Numbered from the stretch's first letter, positions 11,628 to 22,625 are shown. The stretch: 64,000 nucleotides of DNA from Orientallactaga sibirica (GCA_036365145.1 JAEOAD010000031.1:8280001-8344000); one strand, 5' to 3'. Notes: generated by a model from the sequence alone, not told the origin. A program made the numbers and translations.

Positions 11628-11875
11628 TAATTGTGAACTATTTGATCACTGCTTTCCTTAAGCTGGGTTGCCTCAGTATGGAAGTATGACATCCAAGTTG
11701 GAGGGAAATCGGCATGGATTTTTAAGGGGAATAAGGGAACTATGGGAAATGAAATGTGTTATGCTTCCAGGGTCTGTAAAGATGAGGACAGAGAATGATT
11801 CTTGCACCTGGTGTGTACGTTTGCCCGTATTGATATCTAATGGCATTTTGTTCTCACCTTAGGAAGCCCTGTTGC

Positions 11876-11965
11876 TGAATGCCTATTTTGAAGATAAAGA
11901 CAGTGAAGTTCAGAAGGGTTAAGTGCTTGTCAGAAATCATACCAAAATTCAGGGCTTCTTGACTT
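11876..11965 (-). mobile_element. MIR fragment
   Basis: The sequence attttgaagataaagacagt followed by gaagttcagaagggttaagt and a nearby cagaaatcataccaaaattc block is the complement of the MIR 3' region. It is diverged. Confidence 0.5.
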
Positions 11966-13171
11966 CCATTTTTTTTTTTTTTTAACCAGCTTTACCCCAT
12001 CACATACCTCACTCCTGGGGAATGAAATAGGAATGCCACCTATATTGGCACTGCCACTTGATGAGAATCTTGGTAAGATGCTCCTTAAAGTGGCACAGGG
12101 AGAAGTTAATGCCTTTCTGACACCTGTCTTGCAAAAGCACTTGGGTCCATCTCAGTTCTCACCCAGCACCTTTGAATTTTTTATTCTGTGAACATGAAGA
12201 TTTCAATTTGAAATGCTTTTCTGGGATTTATGTAAAAACTATCAGCTGATACACATACCAGCATGGATTTGGAGAAGTCTACTACTTAAAATCATTCATC
12301 GAGGGTATTATTTTAATATCTTTTGATGCGGACTTAAATTAGGTCTGATGGTTTCTGTCAATTCATGTTTATTTTTTCCTTTTATTTTGAAACTTTCAAA
12401 TGTGGCACATAATCATAAAATTACAAACAGCACAAAAGTACATACAGTAAAAATTGGAACTTTTTCTCTGTTTATTCAGAGACCCTGTCTCATCACTTCC
12501 ATCTTTAGAGCTAACTATTAGTTTACTGGCTTTCTGGAACTTTTTGACACTTTTAAAAAGTTACATACAATCATTGCAAATTTGCTTATATGTACATATA
12601 CCTATTTTTACTTGAATGAGAGTGTCAAGTGTATTAATGAACTGCATTTTTGTTTACTAATTCCTGGGCATGCTTACATATTAGTACACATGTCTTTATT
12701 ACATTCCTTTTTAAGTCAACACTTACACCTTTACATCACACACATTTTTGCCTTTAGAAACCATAAAATAAAGTTCTTCAACTAAATATTTTTGCATACA
12801 CACAAGCAAATATTTTTCTAAGACCCCCTTACAGTGAAATTTGCTGGATTATAGCAAACTTACATCTTTGGTGTGGATTCTGAAAAGAATTTGCCCTTGG
12901 CATGGGGTCTCAGCCTCACCAGTCACACAGAAGGATGAGTTCTTATATCATTTCAAAGTAAAAGCTAGCATCCATTCTTTTCATTTTTATCAGCTGCCAT
13001 TAAAATTTGTCTGTGCTGTCTTAACTGGCATTTCTTCATGTGTCTGTGACCACTTGAGGCTGTTTTATGAGTCCTCTGTTCTTATCTTTTACTCATCTGT
13101 ATGTTGTGTTGCTTTTCCTAACTCATTTGAAGGAACACTTTGGATTATATGGATTTTAATTCCTTCTCTGG

Positions 13172-13290
13172 TCCCAGCACTTGGGTGGCAGAGACAGTAA
13201 GATTGCTAAAAGTTTGAGGCCAGTCTGGTTTACACAGAAAATTACAGGCCAACCTGGGACTACTTAGTGATGTCCTGTCTTAAAAGTTGA
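13172..13290 (+). mobile_element. 5'-truncated B1-like SINE inside the L1
   Basis: It begins cccagcacttgggtggcaga and continues through a ttgaggccagtctggtttac block to a cctgtctta end. It lacks the first 30 or so bases of B1 and splits the antisense L1. Confidence 0.75.
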
Positions 13291-13533
13291 AATTAATAAT
13301 GATGATAAAAATAATAATTTCTTGTCTTTACATATGTTGCAGCTACTGCCATTTGTCTGTTAATTATGATTATTTTATCTTTTGCCATGCAAAATTTTCC
13401 AAAGTTGTATCTATAAATCTTTGTGGCTTCTTAATCATATGTTATATAGGAAGGCCTTCCACTCCTGAGGTTATACAAATATTTTGTTTAAGTTTTCTTC
13501 TAATATTATTATTGTTTTGTTTTTTATGTTTAG

Positions 13534-13575
13534 CTCTTTAATCCATCTGGAAATGATTTTTGTATATGGTGTGAG
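13534..13575 (+). CDS. NTRK3: NTRK3 kinase-insert cassette exon (K14), TrkC isoform-specific
   Basis: This 42-bp exon encodes [14 protein letters not shown], the 14-residue insert that distinguishes the TrkC K14 isoform. The insert sits in the kinase domain just after the activation-loop YSTDYYR and before VGGHTML. The acceptor is a 50-bp pyrimidine-rich tract ending tttatgtttag, and the donor is GAG|GTAGGT. Both borders are phase 0, so inclusion adds exactly 14 residues. In the family, kinase-insert forms of TrkC still bind NT-3 but signal less well through PLC-gamma and PI3K routes; that is established knowledge, not visible here. The exon lies wholly within an antisense LINE-1: its minus strand reads [14 protein letters not shown], which is L1 ORF2p. 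Assignment is firm because the residue match is exact and the order in the gene is correct. Confidence 0.95.
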
Positions 13576-14651
13576 GTAGGTATCTAAGTATATTTTTTAA
13601 TGACTAGTTCATTATCCCAACACTTTAATTACTAACTCATCATCTCATGTATTAAATTCTAGAATTTATATATGGTTCTATTCCTAGGCTCTGGTGTTTG
13701 TTTATCACTATGTCAAACACAGTGTCTTCATTACATAGTTTGATGAAACGTGCTCTCTGACAGAGCATGCCTCCATCATTGTTCTCTTTTAACAAATATT
13801 TAATCAAGTCATCACAACACTAGGTGAATATTGGATTCATCTTGTCAATTTTCATACTAGTCCATTGTGACTTTTTAACAAGGTCTGTATTGTATTAAGC
13901 TTTTAGCTGAAATTTAAATAATGAGAAACTTACTGTGCTGTTTATTTTTATCCAAGGAACTGAGAAAACTTTTCATTTATTTGGAGCTCCCTTTATGTGT
14001 TGTGACAATTTTATCTAAACGACCCTTACATTTTATGCTAAGATTTATGTCTGAAGTTGTAAACATTTTTGTTGATGTTATACACAATTTCATTTCAAAA
14101 TCTATTTTGAATTTTTATGGTATTGCTAGAATAGTTCGACTATTGCACTTCTTTCATACCCGGGGACCTATCTAAATTATATACTAACTTTAATCACTTT
14201 TTAGTTAATTGTTTCGATCAGCCCTATTATACTCAGACAACAGATAGTTTTGATCCTTGTGTTTTAACATCTTTTCCTTAGAGTTATTCTCAGTTAATTG
14301 CACTAGCTGGGAGTTCCTGGACAGTGTTACATATAATCAGTGATAGAAGATGTCCCTCCCACATGTCTAATATTTTATCAGTGAGTAGGTTATTTAATGT
14401 GTTGAATAAAGGAAGTTTCCTTCTCTTACTAATAGATTAGGGCTTTTAAAAAGAAAAAAAAGACTGGAGAGCTTTAGCATCTGCTGAAAGATTGCTTTTT
14501 CTTCTTTTATCCTTTCATGTAGCAAATGGAGCTGATTTCATAAGGTTGGGATTCTTGTGCTATAGTGTAGATTTTATATGATGTTATTCAGATTCATAGA
14601 TTATATTCATAACAGTTTTACACATATGCAGATTAAAATATTGCTATCTAA

Positions 14652-14808
14652 AGCCGTGTGTGGTGGTGCATGCCTTTAATCCAACCACATGGGAGGCAGA
14701 GGTAATAGGATAGCCATGAGTTTGAGGCCACCCCGAGACTGCATATTTAATTCCAGGTCAGCCTGGACCAAAAATCCTATCTTGAAAAACAAAAACAAAA
14801 CAAAAAAA
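14652..14808 (+). mobile_element. B1 SINE
   Basis: It has agccgtgtgtggtggtgcat, tttaatccaaccacatggga, a gagtttgaggccaccccgag block, a ccaggtcagcctgg block and an A-rich tail with C interruptions. It is a complete monomer. Confidence 0.93.
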
Positions 14809-14973
14809 CTTTACTATCTGCATTTGTATGTTTAAGACTGAATGTTGTTAGGCTTATTTTATTTTTAGATAAACTTAAGCTACTGTTAGTAGTGTGAGAA
14901 TGATTATATAATTTCACTATGTAAAAATACAGATAGGAAAAGTTTAGTAGAACTCACATGTACAAATCATCTT

Positions 14974-15290
14974 TTGCGGGATAGGCAGATGATTCGTCTG
15001 TCTAGTGCTTGCCTTGCAAGCATGAGGACCCTAGTTCTGATCATCAGCACCCACATAAAATGGCACACAAGTGTGCCTTTGTAATCTCAGCACTAGGGAG
15101 GCAGAGACTAGAGGTTGGCTGGCTAGCCGGTCTAGCCAAATCAGTGAGTTGCAGGTTCACTGACAGACCCTGTCTCAAAAATTATGTTGGAGAGTGATTA
15201 GTAAGACACGCTACATTGACCTCACACACACATCTACACACACATGTACCCACACAAACATATGCACACCACATAAACATGCAAAGAAGA
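14974..15290 (+). mobile_element. B4-type composite SINE with CA-rich tail
   Basis: It has the front agtgcttgccttgcaagcat, catcagcacccacataaaat, a B1-like ctcagcactagggaggcaga block, the typical ctggctagccggtctagcca B4 block, gaccctgtctcaaaa and a tail of CACA and CATA repeats (15222-15270). Confidence 0.85.
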
Positions 15291-15300
15291 CTATTTGTGT

Positions 15301-15543
15301 ATTTTTATTTATTTATTTTTTTTTGGAGAGAGACAGAGAGAGAGGGAGACAGAGAATTGGAGCACCAGCAGCCTCTCAGCTGCTGTGGATGAACTCCAGA
15401 TGCATGCACCCCCTTGTGGGCAAGTGCAGCATTGCGCCCTTGCATCACTTTGCAGCTGGCTAAACATGGGACCTGGAGATTGGAACCAGCGTTCTTAGGC
15501 TTAACAGGCAGGCGCCCAAACCGCTAAGCCATCTCTCCAGCCC
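15301..15543 (-). mobile_element. B2-like SINE, long subfamily
   Basis: This is a full-length minus-strand copy with head ggggctggagagatggctta. It carries an extra middle block (about 15418-15480, with gcattgcgcccttgcatcac) that short copies lack. The same block is in the copies at 21708 and 24821. Confidence 0.9.
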
Positions 15544-15569
15544 CACAGTATTTTTTTACAATTTGTTTT

Positions 15570-15958
15570 TGTAGCAGACAGCTTCAGGTTCGCTGAGATG
15601 AACTTCCAGACCAGGCACAGTTATGGAGGAAGGGATATTATTTATTGAAACTTACAGATCCAGGGGAAGTTCCATAATGGCAGAAGAAGTGGCCTGCCTT
15701 CACAGAGCCAAGCAGAGAGAGAGAAAGCCAACCAGCCACCACAGCACACAGAGTAAAACTACAGCCAAAAGGTCACACAGCACACTGCAGGAACTCCTGC
15801 TAGGCACATTTGCATATCTTTACAATGGAATCTCAAACCATCACCACACCTGAAGACCGGCCCCCAGTGACCTTGCCTCTAGCAAGGTGATTGCAGATGC
15901 AAACTATAAAATAATAAAACACTGAATATATTGGGGGACATATATTCAAACTACCACA
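15570..15958 (-). repeat. 3' LTR of the MaLR-type element
   Basis: This is the complete 389-bp LTR. Its first 315 bp (in element sense) are repeated at 16943-17257. A poly(A) signal AATAAA sits on the minus strand just inside 15643, next to the point where the other copy stops. Confidence 0.82.
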
Positions 15959-16942
15959 TTCCGCCCCTGGCCCCCAATATATTTAGCTCCTGGCCCCCAA
16001 TAGATTTATAACTATCACACATTGTAAATTGTACTCAGTCCAATTTCAAAGGTTCTCACAGTCTTGATCAACTTAAGATAGTGAGTCCTGTAAAATCAAA
16101 CAAGTTAAACACTTTCAACATGTAAAGGCACAGAGTAAACATTTTTAACTGGTATAAGGCACAGCAAGGAAAAACTAAAACAATGCAAACTCAACCAACA
16201 TCAGCAGTCATCAGACTTCTGCAGTTCAAGTTCAATATAACCAGAGACTAACAGTCTCCAGGTTTTCCAATTACGCCCCTCCAGCTAGGCAGAGTCACCA
16301 GGGAAAACTTTCATCCCATGCCAACACTGCACTCCATGGTAGCCCTTTTGCACAGTCCTGGTATATCCAAAACATCTTCAGGTCTCCATGCAAACCACGG
16401 TCCATCTTCCAAAAGGCTCTTCCAGCCTATTCCTGAGGGTCTTCACGCCCTGCCTCATGCCGCATCTCAGCAGCAGCTCCTGGAACCGTGTGCAATTCAT
16501 GACCACTCCATGCATTTTTCCTGCTTCCAAAACTAATACCAGGTGTGCAGGACACAGCCATATTCTTAATCCAGGGACAAAATAAATCATAGCCTTGAAA
16601 AGCAGGTTCCTTCTCCAGTCAGCTCTTTCCAAGAATTTGCATTTCTAACAGTCTTTCCTCAGGCATCCTCTCCATTGTTTTAATGTAAATCAAGTCAGGC
16701 CACCTTCCTTCCACCTTCCTTAAGATTGCTAATGCAGTTGACAATAGCAGCTAAACCAGTCTCAATGCCTCTACTTTTAACTTGCTTCAAGTTTTCTAGC
16801 TTAAAATCTTAAAATCTCAGTCCGATATCTTTAGCCAAGCACATCAGTCCATTACAAATTTAACCTTGATCAAACTTTCTGGGCCTGGATAGCAGAACGT
16901 AGCCATCCTTTATGCCAGTAGCCCAGTTCCAACAAAGTCCTC

Positions 16943-17257
16943 TATTGAAACTTACAGATCAGGGGAAGTTCCATAATGGCAGAAGAAGTGGCCTGCCTTC
17001 ACAGAGCCAAGCAGAGAGAGAGAAAGCCAACCAGCCACCACAGCACACAGAGTAAAACTACAGCCAAAAGGTCACACAGCACACTGCAGGAACTCCTGCT
17101 AGGCACATTTGCATATCTTTACAATGGAATCTCAAACCATCACCACACCTGAAGACCGGCCCCCAGTGACCTTGCCTCTAGCAAGGTGATTGCAGATGCA
17201 AACTATAAAATAATAAAACACTGAATATATTGGGGGACATATATTCAAACTACCACA
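16943..17257 (-). repeat. 5' LTR of the MaLR-type element, 3'-truncated
   Basis: It is identical to 15643-15958 except for one missing base at about 16960. It ends 73 bp short of the full LTR and joins the interior directly. Confidence 0.82.
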
Positions 17258-17619
17258 GTTTTGTGTTCAAATTTTCTACCTTCTCAATTTTTCATTCATA
17301 ATTCCTAGGATACCAATCACTGCATTTATATTTTCAAATCACTGTTACATGATTCTTAGAATTTTGCAGTTTTCTCCTTTTATACTTTTTAACCATGCTA
17401 AGCATTTGTATAACTTCAGAAAGAATAGCAATTGATTATGTAGGATAGGTGGGAATTCTGCCCTTTTAACTTCTGCTTAGTTTGATTGTGTTTGATTCCA
17501 ACCAATCTGGATTTATTTTATCTTGTCATTATTTATTACTTATAGTTTTATTTATAGTTGTTTTTGAATCCTAGCTACCTTTTAAAATTGAATCCTTACT
17601 TAGTTTACTTATATCTTGT
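17258..17619. other. NTRK3: AT-rich intronic sequence
   Basis: No recognisable element apart from T-rich runs. It could be further eroded L1, but I cannot support that. Confidence 0.5.
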
Positions 17620-17650
17620 TATTTTTAATTTTTGTTTATTGTTGAGTGAC

Positions 17651-17697
<47 letters not shown>

Positions 17698-17857
17698 GAA
17701 TGGGCAAAACAGGGCCTCCAGCCACTGCAAACAAACTCCAGATGCATGTGCCACCTTGTACATCTGGCTTATATGGGTACTGGAGAATTGAGCCTCAAAC
17801 CGGTGTCCTTAGGCTTCACAGGCAAGAACTTAACAGCTAAGCCATCTCTTCAGCCCC
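17620..17857 (-). mobile_element. B2-like SINE with expanded (GA)n
   Basis: The minus-strand head ggggctgaagagatggctta is at the right end. The pyrimidine tract of the SINE has grown to a roughly 50-bp (GA)n/(GACA)n run at 17650-17699. Confidence 0.9.
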
Positions 17858-18011
17858 TACTTTGTTATTTTTAAAATAAATGTTTTTAAGTGGTACATTT
17901 TTTTTCTAAAAATTATGTCAATTATATTCCATAGGGTTATAGAAATAGGATTTTTAGGTAGCAATATACTAAATTGCTTCAGTTTTATTTTGTTTCTTTA
18001 CCAAATAGTAT

Positions 18012-18222
18012 TTTTTAATTTTAAAATATTTATTTATTTATTTATGAGAGAAAGCGACAAGGCAGTGGAAAATGGGTGTGCCAGGACCTCCAGCCACTGC
18101 AAATAAATTCCAGACACATGTGCTACCTTGTGCATCTGGCTTACATGGGTACTGGGGAATTGAACCTGGGTCCTAGTCTTTGAAGGCAAGCACCTAAACC
18201 ACTAAGTCATCTCTCCAGCCCC
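18012..18222 (-). mobile_element. B2-like SINE
   Basis: It is full length, with minus-strand head ggggctggagagatgactta. Its (TTTA)n tail side is at 18030-18045. Flanking aatagtattttt and gatagtgttttt look like a diverged target duplication. Confidence 0.9.
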
Positions 18223-18342
18223 AGATAGTGTTTTTATATAAAAAATTATTTACTTAACATAGTGCATATTGATCATATTCCTACTAGGTCATACTTTCAT
18301 GTTTTCTTTCCCCTACCCTCATTCCACTTAAGCTCTGTAAAT

Positions 18343-18590
18343 GCTAGGAATGGTAGTGCATGCCTGTGATCCCAGTGCTAGAAAGATGGAGAAATATAAT
18401 TCTTGGGTCTCACTGACTGGCTATTGTAGCCAAGTCAGGGAACTCTAGGTTCAGTGAGAGGCCCTGTGTCAAAGAATAAGGTGGAGAGTAATCAAATATG
18501 ACATCCAACATCAAATATGTCCTCTACATGCATGCATGCACATGTATGCATACACATACAAACATGTATACACACCACACACAAAAATAC
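18343..18590 (+). mobile_element. B4-type SINE fragment with CA/CATG tail
   Basis: It has the B1-like part gtgcatgcctgtgatcccag, a ctgactggctattgtagcca block, a gtgagaggccctgtgtcaaa block, and a tail of alternating CATG and CACA to 18590. Confidence 0.75.
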
Positions 18591-18782
18591 ATTAGTTTTC
18601 CATTATGATAATAGCTTCATCAATTTATTTATGCTTATGATCTGCATCCACTCTATAGTGCGTAGTTGTGTTGTGTTAGTTGGATTTTTAAAGTTCATAA
18701 TTTTACAAAATTTTAATATTGCATTAATTTGATGTATGTATGATATATCTAATCCATTTTATATTTAACTGTTGACATTCAG

Positions 18783-18784
18783 AT

Positions 18785-18821
<37 letters not shown>

Positions 18822-18980
18822 TTTTTATTTTTTTTTTGTTTTTCGAGGTAGGGTCTCACTCTGGCCCAGGCTGACCTGGAATTCACTATGTAGTCTCAGG
18901 GTGGCCTTGAACTCACGGCGATCCTCCTACCTCTGCCTCCCGAGTGCTGGGATTAAAGGCGTGCGCCACCACGCCTGGCT
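18783..18980 (-). mobile_element. B1 SINE with (ATTT)n tail
   Basis: An (ATTT)n tail (18783-18820) precedes a well-preserved B1 reading tagggtctcactctggccca to caccacgcctggct. A target duplication, cagatttatttt-like, is at about 18779 and 18981. Confidence 0.95.
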
Positions 18981-20270
18981 CAGATTTATTTTTGAAATAC
19001 ACATGAAACAATACATACATTTCATACATATAAAATGTATGAAAATAATCAATAAAAGAAATGTATCTTGCCACATAAATCTGTTTATACATATACACAC
19101 ATATATGCCTATGTGCATATTAGGTACATATGCAAATAAGCAGCCCCTGTTGTTTGCATTTCATTGATTGTATTGAATTCCTCTTATTTTCAATATTTTC
19201 TGTACTTTTGTACAGCCTTACTAAATGACATGAATCTTGATAGTTTTAAGTTAAATTTTTTTCATTTAAGAGGTAGCATATTCCATACTTATGGACTACA
19301 AGTGAATTTCTCACACATCATTTCATCTTGTGCTTTTTATTTATAACTATTGCCATTTCTCTCTTTTTTTGTAGTTTTTTATATTAGTTAAAGATTTTTG
19401 GTTCTAGTTTCCTTAAAATGGCTAGGAAGCTTTACATTCTATCTCTATACTTCTAAAAGCCGCTATAAAATTTTAGCAAGCATATTTAAATGTGAATTGT
19501 TACAATCAATAATGGATTAGTAACTGTAAGCTCCTTTTTCCCTCCTTTCTAAATGATAAAGTCTTTATCAGGCTTTTAATTATTTCTGTATCTACTCTTC
19601 TCTGCACTTATAGTTGAAGCTATGTGGAAATTTCATTTCAGATAATCACATTAGCAGTACCAGTGCTAGTACTATTAGCATTATTGGTAATATTATTTAC
19701 CTCATGTTCCTACTTTATAGAAAGCCCTTAGTATTGTATTACCTTCTGCTACCAAATTAGTAACCATTATTTAGATTTAAATTACATTTTTGTTGTTTAT
19801 TTGCTAGGAATTATTTGTAATATTCTAAGTCATATCTTGGACTCATGTTAATGTGTTTTTTTAGACTATACCTTCTGTTAATTTTTGGCTATTTATTTTA
19901 TGAAAGGAAGTATGTAGTGAGAATTCCGTGTCTTTACTTCCCAGAAAGAAACATGTTCAATGTCTTTACACTTTATTCAAAGCTATGATCATTTCAAAGT
20001 CACAGGTTGGAAGTAAGTTTTCTGTAACTGCATAAGATCAGTTATTTTCTAAGATTCTTCAGGTGGACAGGGCAAACAGCTTTCCCATTTTTCAAGTTAA
20101 GTCATTTTTTTCTTTAGTGCTCATTGTTATTTTTCTTCCAACTGTCCCACTCAGGAAAAGGAAGTTTATGTTTGTAGTTTGTTAGGCCATAGAGAATTCT
20201 TATCAATTGTAAGCACTTTCTACAACTATTTAACAATTTTCCATAAATGAGCATACTGTAATTTGATCAT
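18981..20270. other. NTRK3: AT-rich intronic sequence, no clear features
   Basis: AT-rich and without SINEs. Long T-rich runs might be old L1 remnants, but no block could be matched with confidence. Confidence 0.5.
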
Positions 20271-21460
20271 AATCTCTCCTACTTGCCTTCTTTTAAAAAA
20301 TTTATTTATTTATTTATTTATTTATTTATTTGAGAGAAAAAGAGAGACAGCCAAACTCCTTAACTATTAAGTTATTTCCCCAGCCCCCACTTGCCTTCTT
20401 TTGTCCACCCACTCCTGCTCACTTCCACTGAATCCCTTCTTTCCAATTAGTCCCTCTTCTGTTTGATGTCATTTTTATGCCTTTCTCCATCATCCATGTG
20501 AAGTCTTGATGGGCTTCATATTGTGTAGGTTCTGTGGAGTTAATGATGCCCATTGTGAGGTCATAAATACAAAGGTTACTTCCTGTGTGGATGATAGTGT
20601 CCTAATGCAATCCTTTCCAACCTCTGGCTTCTTCAGTCTTTTTGTTTCCTATTTCACAATGTTTCTTGAGCCATGGAGAGCATGATAGAGATATGTTACT
20701 TAGCCATAATCATTCAATAGTCACTTTCTCAGCACATTAATGGATTGTGAGTCTCTCCAATATCCACTGCCATCTACAAAAAGAAGCTTCTCTTACCAGT
20801 TGTGAGGGAAGCACTAATTCATGAGCAGAAACAGAATATAAATATTTAGAGGGTAATTTTATGGGTACACAACATTTTCATTTATTAAAAAAAAAAAGAT
20901 GTAGCTCTCCCAACCTACAGTCTAGAATCTTCTCAGCTATGGGCTTTTGGCTGGGTTTTCAGTACCAGCATGAATTCTTTTACATGGAGTGGGTCAACAG
21001 ATCCAATCAAGAGAGATGTTATTTACTGCCATAACTGTCTGCACCAGTTGGTTGGGTAGCATGCAGGGTATATCCATAATTGGGAAAGATTATTGATGGC
21101 TTTTCTCCTCCAGCAACCCACATAGAACTTTCCAGTACTATGACAACTAGGATGGCAAGCACTTTTTTATTTAAAAAATTCAATGTGTTAACCAAAAGTT
21201 TCAATTTTGGAAGCTTTATTTAATAATGATGCAGTGAGCTCTTGAGTTGTAAAACACATTGCAATTTTTCTTCCACTTATGCTAATACCTCTTACTGCTA
21301 GATATTAAATATTTCTGTAGTGGTATCTGCAGTAAAGGATACTCTGAGTGTCTGCCCTTCTACAGTCACTTTCTGTCTCTCTGACTGGCAAATCCACAAG
21401 GGGCTGATGTCTTCCTTAGTTTAATTTTAAAGACTGTCTTCTCCCTGAGGTATGAAATCT
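20271..21460 (-). mobile_element. Possible rodent L1 fragment, interrupted by a SINE
   Basis: Blocks such as gtgaagtcttgatgggcttc, gtggatgatagtgtcctaat, ttctcagcacattaatggat and attgatggcttttctcctcc resemble sequence that I associate with antisense rodent L1. No reading frame is intact. The boundaries are uncertain. Confidence 0.4.
20293..20387 (-). mobile_element. Severely deleted B2-like SINE
   Basis: An (ATTT)n tail plus (GA)n joins directly to the inner end of the head (ccttaactattaagttattt, then ccccagcccc). The target duplication acttgccttctttt is at 20280-20293 and again at 20389-20402, so both element ends are real and about 100 bp of the middle is missing. Confidence 0.85.
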
Positions 21461-21707
21461 TACCAAGAACTCGGGTGAATTCTTCTTTTCTTCACTAGAC
21501 ATCTTATTTTCACATGGGCTTCTATTGGATTTTGCAACTCCCTGTCCCCTTCACGTGAGATACTCATCCTAAATTGTGGTAAGACGTTCAGGTGGAAGCT
21601 AAAGCTGTAATTCTTTACCACCTTGGTCAAGGAGTCTGATTTGATGTCTATAAACACTGATACTTGGCAGCTCACTCAGTTATACTCTCAGCTTCCTCCT
21701 GGACTTT

Positions 21708-21958
21708 TTTTGTTTGTTTGTTTTTAATTTGAGAGAGAGACAGAGACAGAGAGGAAGAGGCAGAGAGAGAATGGGCGCTCCAGGGCTTCTCAGCTGCCCT
21801 GAATGAACTCCAGACACGTGCGCCCTCTTATGAGCATGTGCAACATTGTGCGCTTGCATCACTTTTGTGTCTGGCTAAACGTGGGACCTGGAGATTTGAA
21901 CAGGCATTCTTAGGCTTTGCAGGCAGGTGCCTTAACCACTAAGCCATCTCTCCAGCCC
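21708..21958 (-). mobile_element. B2-like SINE, long subfamily
   Basis: This is a full-length minus-strand copy with head ggggctggagagatggctta and the long-form block containing aacattgtgcgcttgcatca. The target duplication cctcctggactt is at 21696-21707 and again at 21959-21970. Confidence 0.93.
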
Positions 21959-22316
21959 CCTCCTGGACTTCTTAAGGAAGCTATTAAAAGTTTACCCCAG
22001 TACCATATTCTTAACAAAAAAGAACCCTATAGATTTAAATAAATATCTTTTCTCTCACTTTGGATCACCTTGTGATCTTTCTTTATATTTATTGTTAAGG
22101 AATCTTATCCCTAATTGTTACTTTAACTTCTTCCAGTATGATAGTCATAGAGGCCAGCGTCTCCACTCACCCTCTGCTACAGTTTCCCTAAACTTGTTAC
22201 TAGGTTAAAATAAATACAATGCATGAACAGTGCATCTGTGTAAGAAAAATGCAGAAAGATGTGACTAATTCTGACCCTCTGGTCACTCTGTGTGCCTCTG
22301 TCTTGACCCTTTTTAG

Positions 22317-22625
<309 letters not shown>

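Larger units (their letters stand above)
1..13533 (+). other. NTRK3: NTRK3 intron upstream of the K14 cassette exon
   Basis: This is the 3' part of the intron that precedes the kinase-insert exon. The kinase exon that should end just before it, carrying the activation-loop tyrosines (motif YSTDYYR in Trk receptors), is not present, so the intron starts outside the window. The stretch holds SINEs, LTR-like repeats, MIR fragments and the antisense L1 listed separately. Unique stretches with nothing further recognised are 1389-2577, 2887-4245, 4846-6726 (AT-rich), 8756-9193 and most of 9451-11380. The short open frames here have no recognisable domains. Confidence 0.85.
12360..14645 (-). mobile_element. 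Ancient antisense LINE-1 carrying the NTRK3 K14 exon
   Basis: The element is reverse to NTRK3. From left to right it runs from a diverged L1 3' end (12360-13170) through the C-terminal ORF2 region to reverse-transcriptase-side sequence (to about 14645). A B1 piece (13172-13290) interrupts it. Minus-strand translation of 13590-13494 gives [16 protein letters not shown] and continues [10 protein letters not shown], which matches the conserved L1 ORF2p C-terminal stretch LTPYTKINSRWIKDLN. Further right, blocks such as ggaagtttccttctcttact also fit antisense L1. The left 800 bp are weaker by eye. It is an old L1M-like copy with stops and frameshifts and cannot be active. Confidence 0.85.
15570..17257 (-). 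mobile_element. Young non-autonomous ERVL-MaLR-type LTR element
   Basis: Read on the minus strand it starts tgtggtagtttgaatatatg at 17257 and ends gtctgctaca at 15570 (TG...CA termini). Both sides carry the 5-bp target duplication gtttt (15565-15569 and 17258-17262). The 3' LTR is 15570-15958 (389 bp, with AATAAA near its R region). The 5' LTR copy is 16943-17257 (315 bp) and differs from the 3' LTR by one inserted base; it lacks the last 73 bp. The roughly 984-bp interior (15959-16942) has no long open frame, as expected for a MaLR element that depends on proteins supplied in trans. I see no primer-binding site next to the 5' LTR. Family assignment rests on the LTR start, the 5-bp duplication and the size. 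Confidence 0.82.
13576..22316 (+). other. NTRK3: NTRK3 intron between the K14 exon and the penultimate exon
   Basis: The intron begins GTAGGT and ends ccctttttag. It contains the rest of the antisense L1, several SINEs and the young LTR element. I looked for the exon of the longer TrkC kinase insert (25 residues in other species) but cannot recognise it without its reference sequence. Confidence 0.9.

Noticed and set aside
12582..14175. Several open frames of 67-119 codons on the plus strand
   Set aside because: They lie in the antisense LINE-1. Apart from the 42-bp cassette exon there is no sign that the plus strand codes for protein.
13576..22316. Search for the 25-residue TrkC kinase-insert exon
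   Set aside because: I do not have its sequence reliably in mind. Several AG...GT-bounded in-frame stretches exist and none stands out, so no call is made.
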